From Pseudoalteromonas piscicida (lineage in GTDB: Bacteria > Pseudomonadota > Gammaproteobacteria > Enterobacterales > Alteromonadaceae): DNA of 64,000 nucleotides. Numbering within the stretch: position 1 is the first letter of the stretch; every line of letters starts with the position of its first letter. The notes under the pieces were generated by a model. It made no database searches and was not told where the DNA came from. It worked only from the letters and a program-made list of their open reading frames with translations. Of this stretch, positions 10,089 through 19,227 are shown in pieces. The position numbers were made by a program, and so were the translations under genes. Location of the stretch: assembly GCF_000238315.3 (NCBI RefSeq), contig NZ_CP011924.1, positions 1,032,501 through 1,096,500 of the forward strand. The letters run 5' to 3'.

Positions 10089-11462
10089 ATGCAGGTTGCA
10101 TTAGTTGGTTTGGGTGTGATGGGTAAAAACCTCGCGCTAAATCTAATTGAGAAGGGGATGACCTTAGTCGCTTACGACAAGAACCCCGAAGTAGGTGCGG
10201 AATTATTGAGTTGCGCACAGTCGTTAGGTATGGCGGAGCGCTTACACATAGTGTCTGATCTCGGTGATATGATCAGAAGATTAGAGACTCCTCGCTCGAT
10301 TTTATTACTCGTTCCAGCGGGTGAACTAGTAGATAAAGTTTGTAGCGATTTGGTTGAAGCTGGAGTTGAAAAAGACGATATCATCGTTGACTGTGGTAAC
10401 AGTAATTACAAAGATGGTATCGCACGTAAATTGAAATATCAGAATAAATTTGAGTTTGCCACTATGGGAATTTCAGGCGGTGCCGAAGGTGCACGTCATG
10501 GTCCTGCAATGATGGCAAGTGGGTCAGAAGGTGGTTGGGAGCGTATCGAGCCTTGGTTCGAAAAGGTTGCTGCGAGCTACAACAACGAGTCATGTTTCGC
10601 GCGTGTGGGGCAATCGGCCAGTGGTCACTTTGTTAAAATGGTGCACAACGGTATTGAGTATGCGTTGATGCAGCTCATTGCGGAGCTTTATCAATTGCTT
10701 CGTCTGGGTACCGGTCGCTCTCCTAAAGAAGTTGCTGAGATTTTTGAATCTTGGTCTGAAGGTAAATTAAATAGTTATCTACTTGCAATTTCTAGCCACA
10801 TTTTAAGTCTAGAAACAGAGCAGAGCGAGTCTTTAGTCGACCTCATCGACAATAAGGTAGGAGCTAAGGGCACTGGCCTTTGGACGGCGCAAAACGCACT
10901 GGAGCTTGGTATTGCCGTACCTTCGCTTGTGGCTGCGGTACAAGCTCGCCATCTCACCAACACTATTGATACTCCAGCTGCGAAAGAAATGACGTATGCG
11001 AATAAATCAACGCAAACAATTGAGGTTGATTTAGACGAGTTAAAAGACGCATTCTATTTTGCCAGTTTACTATGTTACCGCCAAGGTCTTGCACTGATTA
11101 AGGGGGCGTCTCGTGCACACCAATGGAAAGTGGATCTCAATAAAACGCTACAAACCTGGCGTGCGGGCTGTATTATCCGAGCTGATTACTTAGACGATAT
11201 CGCTGAAGGTGTTGAATTTATCGATTCACTTGAGAAGCCTGCACTTGCACTACGTAGTATTACAGGTAAAGCGGTGGCGACTGGTTTGTCTTTCCCAGTG
11301 CTTGCTGCGACGCAAACTTATATTGCAACACTGAGCACGCCAAGCAACGGACACTTGGTGCAAGCACAGCGTGATTACTTTGGTGAGCACGGCATAAAGA
11401 CACACAGTGGTGAAACTTGTCACCTTACTGATCTTGTCGATATCGAAGCAAAAGTTAGATAA
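10089..11462 (+). CDS. gnd: 6-phosphogluconate dehydrogenase (decarboxylating)
   Basis: 457 residues. Oxidises and decarboxylates 6-phosphogluconate to ribulose 5-phosphate with NADP in the pentose phosphate pathway. The Rossmann motif GLGVMGKNLALN is at residues 7-18, VDCGNSNYKD follows, and the substrate-binding/catalytic segments GISGGAEGARHGPAMMASG and HFVKMVHNGIEY (catalytic Lys) are intact. The C-terminal helical domain is complete and similar in length to E. coli Gnd (468). A strong ribosome-binding site AGGAGG precedes the ATG. It is a monocistron bounded by the pykA spacer and a strong terminator. Confidence 0.94.
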   Translation: MQVALVGLGVMGKNLALNLIEKGMTLVAYDKNPEVGAELLSCAQSLGMAERLHIVSDLGDMIRRLETPRSILLLVPAGELVDKVCSDLVEAGVEKDDIIVDCGNSNYKDGIARKLKYQNKFEFATMGISGGAEGARHGPAMMASGSEGGWERIEPWFEKVAASYNNESCFARVGQSASGHFVKMVHNGIEYALMQLIAELYQLLRLGTGRSPKEVAEIFESWSEGKLNSYLLAISSHILSLETEQSESLVDLIDNKVGAKGTGLWTAQNALELGIAVPSLVAAVQARHLTNTIDTPAAKEMTYANKSTQTIEVDLDELKDAFYFASLLCYRQGLALIKGASRAHQWKVDLNKTLQTWRAGCIIRADYLDDIAEGVEFIDSLEKPALALRSITGKAVATGLSFPVLAATQTYIATLSTPSNGHLVQAQRDYFGEHGIKTHSGETCHLTDLVDIEAKVR

Positions 11463-11494
11463 TAATCGACGTTCGGAGCATTTCGAGCTGATTT

Positions 11495-11527
11495 AAAAGC
11501 CGTGGTAACGATACCACGGCTTTTTTG
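11495..11527 (+). terminator. Rho-independent terminator after gnd
   Basis: A perfect 13-bp stem AAAAGCCGTGGTA / TACCACGGCTTTT with loop ACGA and a T-run. It may also serve the convergent ansA gene, since the left arm begins with AAAA. Confidence 0.93.
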
Positions 11528-11551
11528 TTGTGTTACTTTTTCGCTTTACTG

Positions 11552-12562
11552 CTATCGAGTTAGCTCACCGCGCAGATTGTCTTGCATCAAATGGCGGATC
11601 GTTTCAAGCTCTAGCTGCTGGCTAAATAAATAGTGTAGCTTTGTTAAGCACGCTTCCAGTGTCATATCGTAGCCACTGATCACACCACAGTTTAATAACG
11701 CATTTCCTGTCGCGTAGCCGCCCATATTCACTTTTCCTTGAATACATTGGGTGAGGTTGATAATCACCACTCCGCGGTCGCTGATTGCTTTAAGCTCAGT
11801 TAAAAAATGCTCGTCTTGTGGCGCGTTACCAACACCGAAGCTCAATAAGATTAACGCTTTCATCTCGCCACGCATTAGGTTCTTAAGGATTTCAGTTGAA
11901 ATCCCTGGATACAAATGCATTACCGCGATAGGTTGAGGTGAAATCTTGGTGACTTGCAAGCTTTGCTCAACGTAAGGGCTTAGCTTCCCTTCAATCAGCT
12001 GAATATTGATCCCAGCTTGTGCCAGCGGCGAAAGGTTTGGAGAAGCGAATGCATCGAAGCCATCAGCATGAGCTTTGATTGCTCTATTACCGCGGTAAAG
12101 TTTATTGTTGAAAAACAAACTTACTTCGGCGATAGGGTAGTTGGCAGCCAAATACATCGCGTTTAATAGATTTACTTGACCATCAGAGCGCAGTTGTGAC
12201 AACGGAATTTGAGAGCCGGTCACTATCACAGGTTTTGTTAAGTTCTCAAACATGAAGGATAGTGCAGAGGCAGTGTAGGCCATTGTATCTGTGCCATGTA
12301 GCACCACAAAGCCGTCGTAGTCGTGATATTTTGATTGAATGTCATCCGCGATAAGTTGCCAGTGATGCGGTGACATATCTGACGAATCAATTAACGGGCA
12401 ATATTCATGAATATCAAAAAGCGGCATTTCATCGCGAGTAAACTCAGCGTTATTTTTTACCGTATCTGTTAGATATCCTGCAACCGGAACGTAACCGCGA
12501 CTGGATTGCTTCATACCAATGGTACCACCGGTATAGGCGATATATATTTTTTTTCTTTTCAT
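11552..12562 (-). CDS. ansA: Type I (cytoplasmic) L-asparaginase
   Basis: 336 residues, close to E. coli AnsA (338). Hydrolyses asparagine to aspartate and ammonia. The first catalytic threonine motif AYTGGTIGM is at residues 9-17 and the second, LHGTDTMAYTASALSFMFEN, near residue 88; VTGSQIPLSQLRSDGQ also matches AnsA. There is no signal peptide, which fits the cytoplasmic type I enzyme. It lies 71 nt downstream of sppA on the same strand, the sppA-ansA order also known from E. coli, so it is probably the second gene of that operon. Confidence 0.93.
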   Translation of the reverse strand: MKRKKIYIAYTGGTIGMKQSSRGYVPVAGYLTDTVKNNAEFTRDEMPLFDIHEYCPLIDSSDMSPHHWQLIADDIQSKYHDYDGFVVLHGTDTMAYTASALSFMFENLTKPVIVTGSQIPLSQLRSDGQVNLLNAMYLAANYPIAEVSLFFNNKLYRGNRAIKAHADGFDAFASPNLSPLAQAGINIQLIEGKLSPYVEQSLQVTKISPQPIAVMHLYPGISTEILKNLMRGEMKALILLSFGVGNAPQDEHFLTELKAISDRGVVIINLTQCIQGKVNMGGYATGNALLNCGVISGYDMTLEACLTKLHYLFSQQLELETIRHLMQDNLRGELTR

Positions 12563-12633
12563 AAAAAAGCCCAGAATAAAATCTGGGCTCAGTATAACAA
12601 TTACAGCACCACAATTGCAGTGCTTAATCGATT

Positions 12634-14514
12634 TTACTCAGGTGAAACGTTACACACTAAGCAAAGCGTATAGACATGGTTAGGATCGTTAAGCTGGCCT
12701 AACATCTGAGTTTGTAGTGCTATTGTATTGCTAACACTGTCTAGGGTATTTAATGCAGTTTTTGCGAATATCGATTGCTCAGGTACAAGGGCACTAATGG
12801 CGCTTTGCACCATAGATGCACCGAATAATTGCTGCATCAGCTTTTCTTGCTCGGTGAGTGTTTGTTCAATAGTGATAACATCATACATCTCTAAATTGGC
12901 AAGACTTGCTGCCGCTTCAATGGCATCGTTCTTGTTACCTAACTTATCAACTAGGCCAAAATCAAGCGCCTGAGTTGCTAGCCAGACACGTCCTTGCGCA
13001 ACATCGTTAACCGCTGACTTATCAAGGTTTCGCTCGGTTGCAACCATAGTGATAAACTTATCATAGGCATCTTCAACCCCCATCTGGATAAGGTTTTTAT
13101 AGCCACCATCTATCCCTCTGAATGGAGATTGGCCTTTTAATTCGGTTGTTGCAACACCATCAGAGTATATGCCTAATGAGTTTGCTGCATTTTCAAAGGT
13201 CATGATCATGCCAAATACACCAATAGAACCCGTGATCGTGCTTGGTGATGCCCAAATTTCATTAGCTGACGCTGCAATCCAATAACCACCAGAAGCTGCA
13301 ACTGAACCCATTGATGCTATCACGGGTTTTCCAGCGGCTTTTAGTGCAATAACTTCATTACGAATGGTTTCAGAAGCAAACATGCTACCACCGCCAGAGT
13401 CAATTCTTAGTACAACGGCTTTCACTTTGTCGTTAAGGCGGGCCTTTTTAAGTAGTGCAGCTGTTGAATCGCCACCAATAGCACCAGCTTTACGCTTGCC
13501 ATCAGAGATTTGACCTTTAGCAACAACCACTGCGACTTTTTCGGTAAATGGATTTTCTGCAAACTCTTTAGGCGGCAACGTCGATAGATATTGATTGAAC
13601 GAGACCTGTTTAAAAGATTTTCCTTTTGCATCGAGACCAACTTCATCGATCAGTTTCTGTGCAAAAGCTTGATTGGTCGTTAACGCATCGACCCATTGGT
13701 TGTCGATAGCGTATTTGGCGGAATCGCCTTGTGCCGCTTCCATTTTGTCTGTTAATGCAGCGAAGGTTTCATCAAAATTAGCCACATCGAAACCGCGGTT
13801 CTCGGCTACTTCTGTTTTATATTGTGTCCAAAGCGGGGTGATCCATCCAAGATTCGACTCTTTTGCTTCAGGTGACATATCGCTGCGAATATAAGGCTCA
13901 ACGGCCGACTTATATGTACCAACGCGGAAAATATGCTGCGTAACTTTTAGCTTATCAAGGGCTTCTTTAAAATACAGCGGATACATGCCAAATCCGGTGA
14001 TATTAACTCCACCGTATGGGTGTAGAGAAATTTCATCGGCTACCGAGGCGAGATAATATTGAGCTTGAGTGTAATAGGCGCCGTGCGCATAGATTTTTTT
14101 GCCTGCTGCTTTGAATTGCGCGAGCGCATCTTTGATATCTCGTAATTTATCGAGATGGGCGCTATGAAGACGTTGTAAATCAAGATACATCACTGTAATG
14201 CGGTCATCTTGAGCTGCTTTATTGATAACATCGATGACATCATCTAATAAAATTTCGCTTGGCTCTTCTGAGTCACCAAAAGCATCACTCATTGCGGCAT
14301 CAATAGGGTCAACATAGGTTAATTGCTCAACTATGATACCGTTCAGGTTTAAACGTAGTACGCTTTTATTTTCGACCTTAACCTGATCCTCACCCGATAC
14401 AATACTTATCACGATGGCGATAAGAATGAATAAAAACAGCAGATTTAAAATTAATCGCCTGGAAAAGTTCAGTGTGGCCCAAATGCCTTTAAAAATATTC
14501 GCTATCAGTTTCAA
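12634..14514 (-). CDS. sppA: Signal peptide peptidase SppA, 67K type (protease IV)
   Basis: 626 residues, the long duplicated form as in E. coli (618). A membrane anchor lies at about residues 20-42 (LILNLLFLFILIAIVISIV). The N-terminal repeat would supply the catalytic Lys (region FRVGTYKSAVEPY) and the C-terminal repeat the nucleophile Ser in DSGGGSMFASE. SppA digests cleaved signal peptides in the inner membrane, facing the periplasm. The C terminus after about residue 600 (LNDPNHVYTLCLVCNVSPE) is a short tail typical of the family. It is transcribed with ansA, and divergent from fadH. Confidence 0.94.
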   Translation of the reverse strand: MKLIANIFKGIWATLNFSRRLILNLLFLFILIAIVISIVSGEDQVKVENKSVLRLNLNGIIVEQLTYVDPIDAAMSDAFGDSEEPSEILLDDVIDVINKAAQDDRITVMYLDLQRLHSAHLDKLRDIKDALAQFKAAGKKIYAHGAYYTQAQYYLASVADEISLHPYGGVNITGFGMYPLYFKEALDKLKVTQHIFRVGTYKSAVEPYIRSDMSPEAKESNLGWITPLWTQYKTEVAENRGFDVANFDETFAALTDKMEAAQGDSAKYAIDNQWVDALTTNQAFAQKLIDEVGLDAKGKSFKQVSFNQYLSTLPPKEFAENPFTEKVAVVVAKGQISDGKRKAGAIGGDSTAALLKKARLNDKVKAVVLRIDSGGGSMFASETIRNEVIALKAAGKPVIASMGSVAASGGYWIAASANEIWASPSTITGSIGVFGMIMTFENAANSLGIYSDGVATTELKGQSPFRGIDGGYKNLIQMGVEDAYDKFITMVATERNLDKSAVNDVAQGRVWLATQALDFGLVDKLGNKNDAIEAAASLANLEMYDVITIEQTLTEQEKLMQQLFGASMVQSAISALVPEQSIFAKTALNTLDSVSNTIALQTQMLGQLNDPNHVYTLCLVCNVSPE

Positions 14515-14726
14515 AATGATCCCTTATGCTTAACTTCAATACAACTCTATACATTTATCATATATCAGAGCGAGTTTCATGAATAATAGAAAAACGTAAC
14601 GAAGTATTTTCATGATTGAAATATCGCCAATGCTGCCAAATTCGTTAATTTCTTTCTCCTTAAGACTTGCCAAATAATAAAAAAACGTTAATGTTCACAG
14701 GTAAGACCAGTTTTGTGGGGCGGCAA

Positions 14727-16688
14727 ATGTTAGAACAAGAACTACAACTTAAACATACCAGTTTGCGAAATCGCTTGGTAATGGGATCAATGCATACCGG
14801 GCTTGAAGAAGGGTGGCACAACCGAAAGCGACTGGTTGCGTTTTATGAGGAACGAGCAAAAGGTGGAGTGGGTCTGATAGTAACCGGTGGCTACAGTCCA
14901 AACCTACGCGGTAAGTTGACACCAATTTCTTCTTCTTTTAACTCGTTATACGATGTAATTAAACACAAAGCATACACTGATGTAGTACATAAGCATGGTG
15001 GCAAAATTTGTCTACAGTTACTACATGCAGGGCGCTATGCTTATCATCCATTCAACACTGCACCTAGTGCGATAAAAGCACCGATTAATCCATATAAACC
15101 AAAAGCAATGAGCGTAAGCGCAATCAAAGGTACGATTAAAGACTTTGCTCACTCAGCTAAATTGGCCGAAAAAGCAGGCTACGATGGTGTGGAGATCATG
15201 GGCTCAGAGGGTTATTTAATCAATGAGTTTATGGCGGCTCATACCAATAAACGCACCGATGAGTATGGTGGTAGCTTAGAAAACAGAATGCGATTGGCAA
15301 CAGATATTGTAAAAGCGGTTAGAGCAAAAGTGAGCGATAAGTTCATTATCGTTTTTCGTTTGTCGGTCATGGACTTAATCCCAAATGGCTCAACACCAGA
15401 AGAAGTTGTGCTTCAAGCCAAAGCTTTGGTCGCGGCAGGTGTGGATATTCTCAACACTGGTATTGGTTGGCACGAAGCGCGTGTTCCAACAATTGCGTCG
15501 ATGGTGCCCCCAGGTGCCTATCGTGAAGCGTCACATAGATTAAAACAAGCCGTTGATATACCTGTTGTAGCAGTAAATAGGATTAACACCCCAGATCTTG
15601 CTAATGACATTTTAGCTAAAGGAGATGCCGACCTTATTTCTATGGCACGTCCGTTACTGGCTGATCCTGAATTCTTTAATAAATATCAAGAGCAGCGCTC
15701 GGCGCAAATCAATATTTGCATCGGCTGTAATCAGGGTTGTTTAGACCATGTATTTAAAGGTAAACGAGCAACATGTTTGGTGAATCCACAAGCCGGATTT
15801 GAATTGGATTATCCACTTCAGAGTGTCCAAAGGAAAAAACAAGTACTCGTTGTTGGCGCAGGACCTGCTGGGTTGTCTGTAAGTTATTATCTCGCTAAAA
15901 AAGGCCACCAAGTTAAGTTGATTGATAAAGGTAGTGAGCTTGGTGGTCAGTTTAATTTAGCGATGCGAATACCAGGTAAAGAAGACTTCCAACATACGCT
16001 TAAATACTATGTCAGCGAAATAAATCGCTTAGGTGTTGAGCTTTGCCTAAATACACCATACGAAGAAACAATGGCAAGCGCGTTCGATGATGTGGTATTT
16101 GCAACGGGTGTAAGTCCACGGATGTCGAAAATTGAATGCGCAGATGGGAAACGTGTGTTTGCCTATGACGAAGTTATTAAAGGTGAGGTAGAATTAGGCA
16201 ATAAAATCGCTATTTTAGGCGCAGGTGGTATTGGCTTTGACATGGTAGCGTTTTTAACTGAACAGCGAGAACAAACGATTCCTGATTTTAAATCTCAATG
16301 GGGAATAGAATGCGAAGCGCAACCATCACAAGAGAAAAGACCGATTTATATGTTAAAACGCTCTGAAGGACGTTTTGGTAAAGACTTAGGTAAGACCACT
16401 GGCTGGATCCACAGAGCTGTTGCAAAACATCACAATGTTCAGCAAATTGCAGAATGCGAATATATCAGCTTTGATAATCAAGGTTTGACTGTAAGAGTAG
16501 CAGGTGAAGAACAACTGTTAGATGTAGATACAGTCATTGCTTGTATTGGACAAGTTTCTAACGATAGCTTGTTCGATAAAGAGGCACTACCTGAAAATCA
16601 GCACGTTATTGGTGGTGCTAAACTGGCCGCAGCGATTGATGCTAAGCGAGCGATTGCAGAGGCCCTTCAGGTAGCAAGAAAGATTTAG
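14727..16688 (+). CDS. fadH: NADPH-dependent 2,4-dienoyl-CoA reductase
   Basis: 653 residues from this start. Reduces 2,4-dienoyl-CoA during oxidation of polyunsaturated fatty acids. The N-terminal TIM barrel binds FMN (MGSMHTGLEEG, GYDGVEIMGSEGYLINEF), the 4Fe-4S cysteines lie in CIGCNQGCLDHVFKGK and CLVNP, and the C-terminal half binds FAD and NADPH (VVGAGPAGLS, AILGAGGIGFD). I prefer ATG 14727, which has GTGGGG 7 nt upstream and aligns within four residues of the E. coli start; TTG 14667 or ATG 14691 are alternatives. The TAG stop is formed at the junction with a MITE-like element, so the last base of the gene is the first base of that element. Confidence 0.92.
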   Translation: MLEQELQLKHTSLRNRLVMGSMHTGLEEGWHNRKRLVAFYEERAKGGVGLIVTGGYSPNLRGKLTPISSSFNSLYDVIKHKAYTDVVHKHGGKICLQLLHAGRYAYHPFNTAPSAIKAPINPYKPKAMSVSAIKGTIKDFAHSAKLAEKAGYDGVEIMGSEGYLINEFMAAHTNKRTDEYGGSLENRMRLATDIVKAVRAKVSDKFIIVFRLSVMDLIPNGSTPEEVVLQAKALVAAGVDILNTGIGWHEARVPTIASMVPPGAYREASHRLKQAVDIPVVAVNRINTPDLANDILAKGDADLISMARPLLADPEFFNKYQEQRSAQINICIGCNQGCLDHVFKGKRATCLVNPQAGFELDYPLQSVQRKKQVLVVGAGPAGLSVSYYLAKKGHQVKLIDKGSELGGQFNLAMRIPGKEDFQHTLKYYVSEINRLGVELCLNTPYEETMASAFDDVVFATGVSPRMSKIECADGKRVFAYDEVIKGEVELGNKIAILGAGGIGFDMVAFLTEQREQTIPDFKSQWGIECEAQPSQEKRPIYMLKRSEGRFGKDLGKTTGWIHRAVAKHHNVQQIAECEYISFDNQGLTVRVAGEEQLLDVDTVIACIGQVSNDSLFDKEALPENQHVIGGAKLAAAIDAKRAIAEALQVARKI

Positions 16689-16950
16689 GGTCTGTTGAAC
16701 TTTGCTGTTTGATTTTTGTTCTCCTGAGTGTGTTTTGGTCGCGACGCTCGACTTGCCGCCTAGTAATCTAAGCAAGAGTTGAGCAACAATGAACAAAGCG
16801 CACTCAGGTGAACCCATAGGGCAGCGCTTGATTGGCATTTCTACTGTGTTATCGCCTGACTCACATAGAACAACTATGCTACGCAGGCTCTGCCTTGTAT
16901 AAACACCAATCAAACTGCTGCAAAAACAAACTTGAAAGATTAACAGGCCC
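16688..16950. mobile_element. MITE-like element with terminal inverted repeats
   Basis: A 263-bp segment bounded by imperfect terminal inverted repeats: left GGGTCTGTTGAACTTTGCT, right (reverse complement) GGGCCTGTTAATCTTTCAAG. It is flanked on both sides by TTA (16685-16687 and 16951-16953), a likely 3-bp target duplication. Inside are nested inverted repeats: a 13-nt pair at 16718-16730 and 16801-16813 (one mismatch), and TTGATTGG / CCAATCAA at 16828-16835 and 16906-16913. No transposase fits, so it would be moved in trans; the ends and TTA duplication recall IS5-superfamily elements, but that is inference. A related 40-bp element lies at 42239-42278. Confidence 0.75.
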
Positions 16951-17016
16951 TTACGAAATAACCCAACCCAATCTGCGGTCTATACTGATAATTCAAACAT
17001 CAACTATGGACCGCAT

Positions 17017-17724
17017 ATGCTTGCCAACCTACTAAAGCCGTATCGGCAACTACAACATTTATCTCAAAATTTTTCTGGTATCGCGCCATTACTCATGCGC
17101 CTTATTCTCGCGCCAGTTATGATCATTGCAGGTTACAATAAATTAAATTTGTCTAATCCAGACGCGACATTTTTACAAAGTCTCCTCGCCGATCCCAATA
17201 TTGTCGCATGGTTTGGCAATAGTGAATGGGGCTTAGGTTTACCTTTTCCTGACTTGCTTGCCTTTCTCGCCGCTTGGACGGAGTTTTTAGGTGGTTGGTT
17301 AATTTTGTTTGGCCTGCTTACTCGTTTAGTGTCTATTCCGCTCATGGTGACTATGGTTGTTGCTGCAACTACGGTGCATTTGGAGCATGGCTGGTTTTCG
17401 GTAACGCCAACAAACCCAGACACCAGCGCCGCTAAAGTATTAGACTGGCTCGGCTTTGACGAAGCCAAAGTGAGTTTAGAAAATAGCGTAGCAGCAAAGC
17501 AACGTTTGGATTTAATTAAAGAGATAGTCGAAGAAAATGGCAGACCGAATTATCTCTACGAAAAAGGCAATATTGTTATTTTAAACAATGGAATTGAATT
17601 TGCGGCAACTTACTTTGCATTACTACTTTCACTATTTTTTACCGGTGGTGGACGTTATGTCAGTGTCGACTATTGGTTGAGGATACTTATTGATAGGAAA
17701 CAACGCGATTTACTTCCAGAGTAA
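17017..17724 (+). CDS. DoxX-family membrane protein
   Basis: 235 residues. The stretch MRLILAPVMIIAGYNKL near residue 28 and the later FLAAWTEFLGGWLILFGLLTRLVSIPL are typical of the DoxX family of four-helix inner-membrane proteins, whose members are linked to thiol or oxidative-stress functions or remain uncharacterised. At least four hydrophobic segments are visible, the last near residue 190 (FAATYFALLLSLFFTGGG). A charged soluble insert lies between the third and fourth helices (about residues 130-185), longer than in small DoxX proteins. The gene starts 66 nt after the MITE-like element, which may have altered its promoter. Function is not assignable. Confidence 0.82.
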   Translation: MLANLLKPYRQLQHLSQNFSGIAPLLMRLILAPVMIIAGYNKLNLSNPDATFLQSLLADPNIVAWFGNSEWGLGLPFPDLLAFLAAWTEFLGGWLILFGLLTRLVSIPLMVTMVVAATTVHLEHGWFSVTPTNPDTSAAKVLDWLGFDEAKVSLENSVAAKQRLDLIKEIVEENGRPNYLYEKGNIVILNNGIEFAATYFALLLSLFFTGGGRYVSVDYWLRILIDRKQRDLLPE

Positions 17725-17808
17725 AACGAAATATTGCAAAGATGCTATTCAGAAATCCGTGATGTCGCGTGGTCGAATTTAAGGGAAAATGGTAGACTAC
17801 AAGCCACG

Positions 17809-17871
17809 TAATACCAATTTGCTTAAGTATTTGGTCTATTTCGAGACACGTAATAAGTCAAATTGGTATAA
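17809..17871. repeat. Intergenic inverted repeat
   Basis: Arms ATACCAATTTGCTTA (17811-17825) and TAAGTCAAATTGGTAT (17854-17869) pair with a single bulged base across a 28-nt loop, between the DoxX gene and the nitroreductase gene. No T-run follows, so it is more likely a dispersed palindromic repeat or a transcript-stability element than a terminator. Confidence 0.6.
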
Positions 17872-17909
17872 TTCACGGCCATTTTGAAGGCACAACACGG
17901 GATGAGTTA

Positions 17910-18458
17910 ATGGACGCCATAGAATTACTCTTAACACGCCAGTCAGATAGCAATCTGTCTTTTCCTGGACCTAATCCAGCTCAGTTAGAAATCATTAAAA
18001 AAGCAGCACTAAAAGTGCCAGATCATGGTGGCTTAACACCGTTTAGATTTATTACAGTTGAAGAAAAAGGCCGTGAAAAGCTAGGTGAAATCTATTATCA
18101 AGCGGCGGTGAAAGAGCTGCAAGAGCAGCGGGTGATAGATAGAGCGAGACAACTACCAGAGCGCGCGCCTATGTTGATCATCGCAGTATCTCCTTATCAA
18201 GAACATCCAAAAGTGCCTCGTATTGAGCAAATTCAAAGTGCCGGTTGTAGTGTACTTGCTATGCAGCAAGCGGCTTTTGCACAGGGGTTGTCTGGTGTGT
18301 GGCGAACGGGCTACTTTGCCCAAAGCCCTGAAGTGAAAAAGCAACTTGGTCTCGATGAAAAAGATGAGATCGTAGGCTACCTTTATTTAGGCACGCCTAC
18401 AGTGCAGTGTACAAAGCCAGTAAGGCATAAACCAGAAGATTTCTTTAGCAGTTTATAA
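17910..18458 (+). CDS. ydjA: Nitroreductase family protein, YdjA-like
   Basis: 182 residues, the length of E. coli YdjA (183). The start MDAIELLLTRQSD, the PDHGGLTPFRF segment near residue 37, the HKVPR-like segment EHPKVPRIEQIQSAGCSVLAMQ and the C-terminal EKDEIVGYLYLGTP all match YdjA, a minimal FMN-dependent nitroreductase-fold enzyme that works as a homodimer in the cytoplasm. The physiological substrate is not established. It is 12 nt ahead of upp on the same strand, so the two are likely co-transcribed, but no functional link is evident. Confidence 0.88.
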   Translation: MDAIELLLTRQSDSNLSFPGPNPAQLEIIKKAALKVPDHGGLTPFRFITVEEKGREKLGEIYYQAAVKELQEQRVIDRARQLPERAPMLIIAVSPYQEHPKVPRIEQIQSAGCSVLAMQQAAFAQGLSGVWRTGYFAQSPEVKKQLGLDEKDEIVGYLYLGTPTVQCTKPVRHKPEDFFSSL

Positions 18459-18470
18459 GGATACGCAGCC

Positions 18471-19103
18471 ATGGCATTACATGTAATTGATCACCCATTA
18501 GTTCAGCATAAACTTGGACTCTTGCGAGAGCAGGGTATATCAACCAAAAACTTTCGCGAAATTGTCTCAGAAGTTGGCAACTTACTCACTTACGAAGCAA
18601 CAAAAGATTTGACGTTGAGCGATCAAGTTATTTCTGCTTGGGACGGTAACGAGTTAACAGTTAAAAGGCTTACAGGTAAAAAGATCACCTTAGTGCCAAT
18701 TTTAAGAGCCGGTTTGGGAATGCTAGATGGCATACTGCAGTTGATCCCTGCAGCTAAAGTGAGTGTTGTGGGTTTACAGCGCAACGAAGAAACACTTGAG
18801 CCTGTGCCTTATTTTGAGAAGTTGGTGGGCAATATCGATGCCAGACTTGCATTAGTTATTGACCCAATGCTTGCGACTGGTGGTTCACTGATTGCTACTA
18901 TCGACATGCTAAAAAAAGCAGGTTCAAAAGAGATCAGAGCGATTGTACTTGTGGCAGCGCCAGAGGGAGTAAAGCTGGTGGAAGAAGCGCATCCTGATGT
19001 TGAAATTTATACCGCTTCGCTGGATAGTCATCTAAATGAAAAAGGATATATTGTGCCAGGTCTAGGTGATGCCGGTGACAAAATCTTTGGTACGAGAACC
19101 TAG
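18471..19103 (+). CDS. upp: Uracil phosphoribosyltransferase
   Basis: 210 residues, similar to E. coli Upp (208). Salvages uracil by joining it to PRPP to give UMP. The PRPP-binding loop [20 protein letters not shown] is at about residues 123-142 and the uracil-binding [17 protein letters not shown] is at the C terminus. A ribosome-binding site (AAGGATAC) precedes the ATG. It follows the ydjA-like gene by 12 nt. No uraA permease gene follows, unlike E. coli. Confidence 0.96.
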   Translation: MALHVIDHPLVQHKLGLLREQGISTKNFREIVSEVGNLLTYEATKDLTLSDQVISAWDGNELTVKRLTGKKITLVPILRAGLGMLDGILQLIPAAKVSVVGLQRNEETLEPVPYFEKLVGNIDARLALVIDPMLATGGSLIATIDMLKKAGSKEIRAIVLVAAPEGVKLVEEAHPDVEIYTASLDSHLNEKGYIVPGLGDAGDKIFGTRT

Positions 19104-19227
19104 CTGGTTTAGTGATTAATAGATATTGTTTTTTGATCTAAAACAATGATACAAAAAAATATGGTAGTAAAAACACGTCTTCCGCTCTATTTTTGTTAAA
19201 ACAACAAAATAATATTAAGGATAGACG

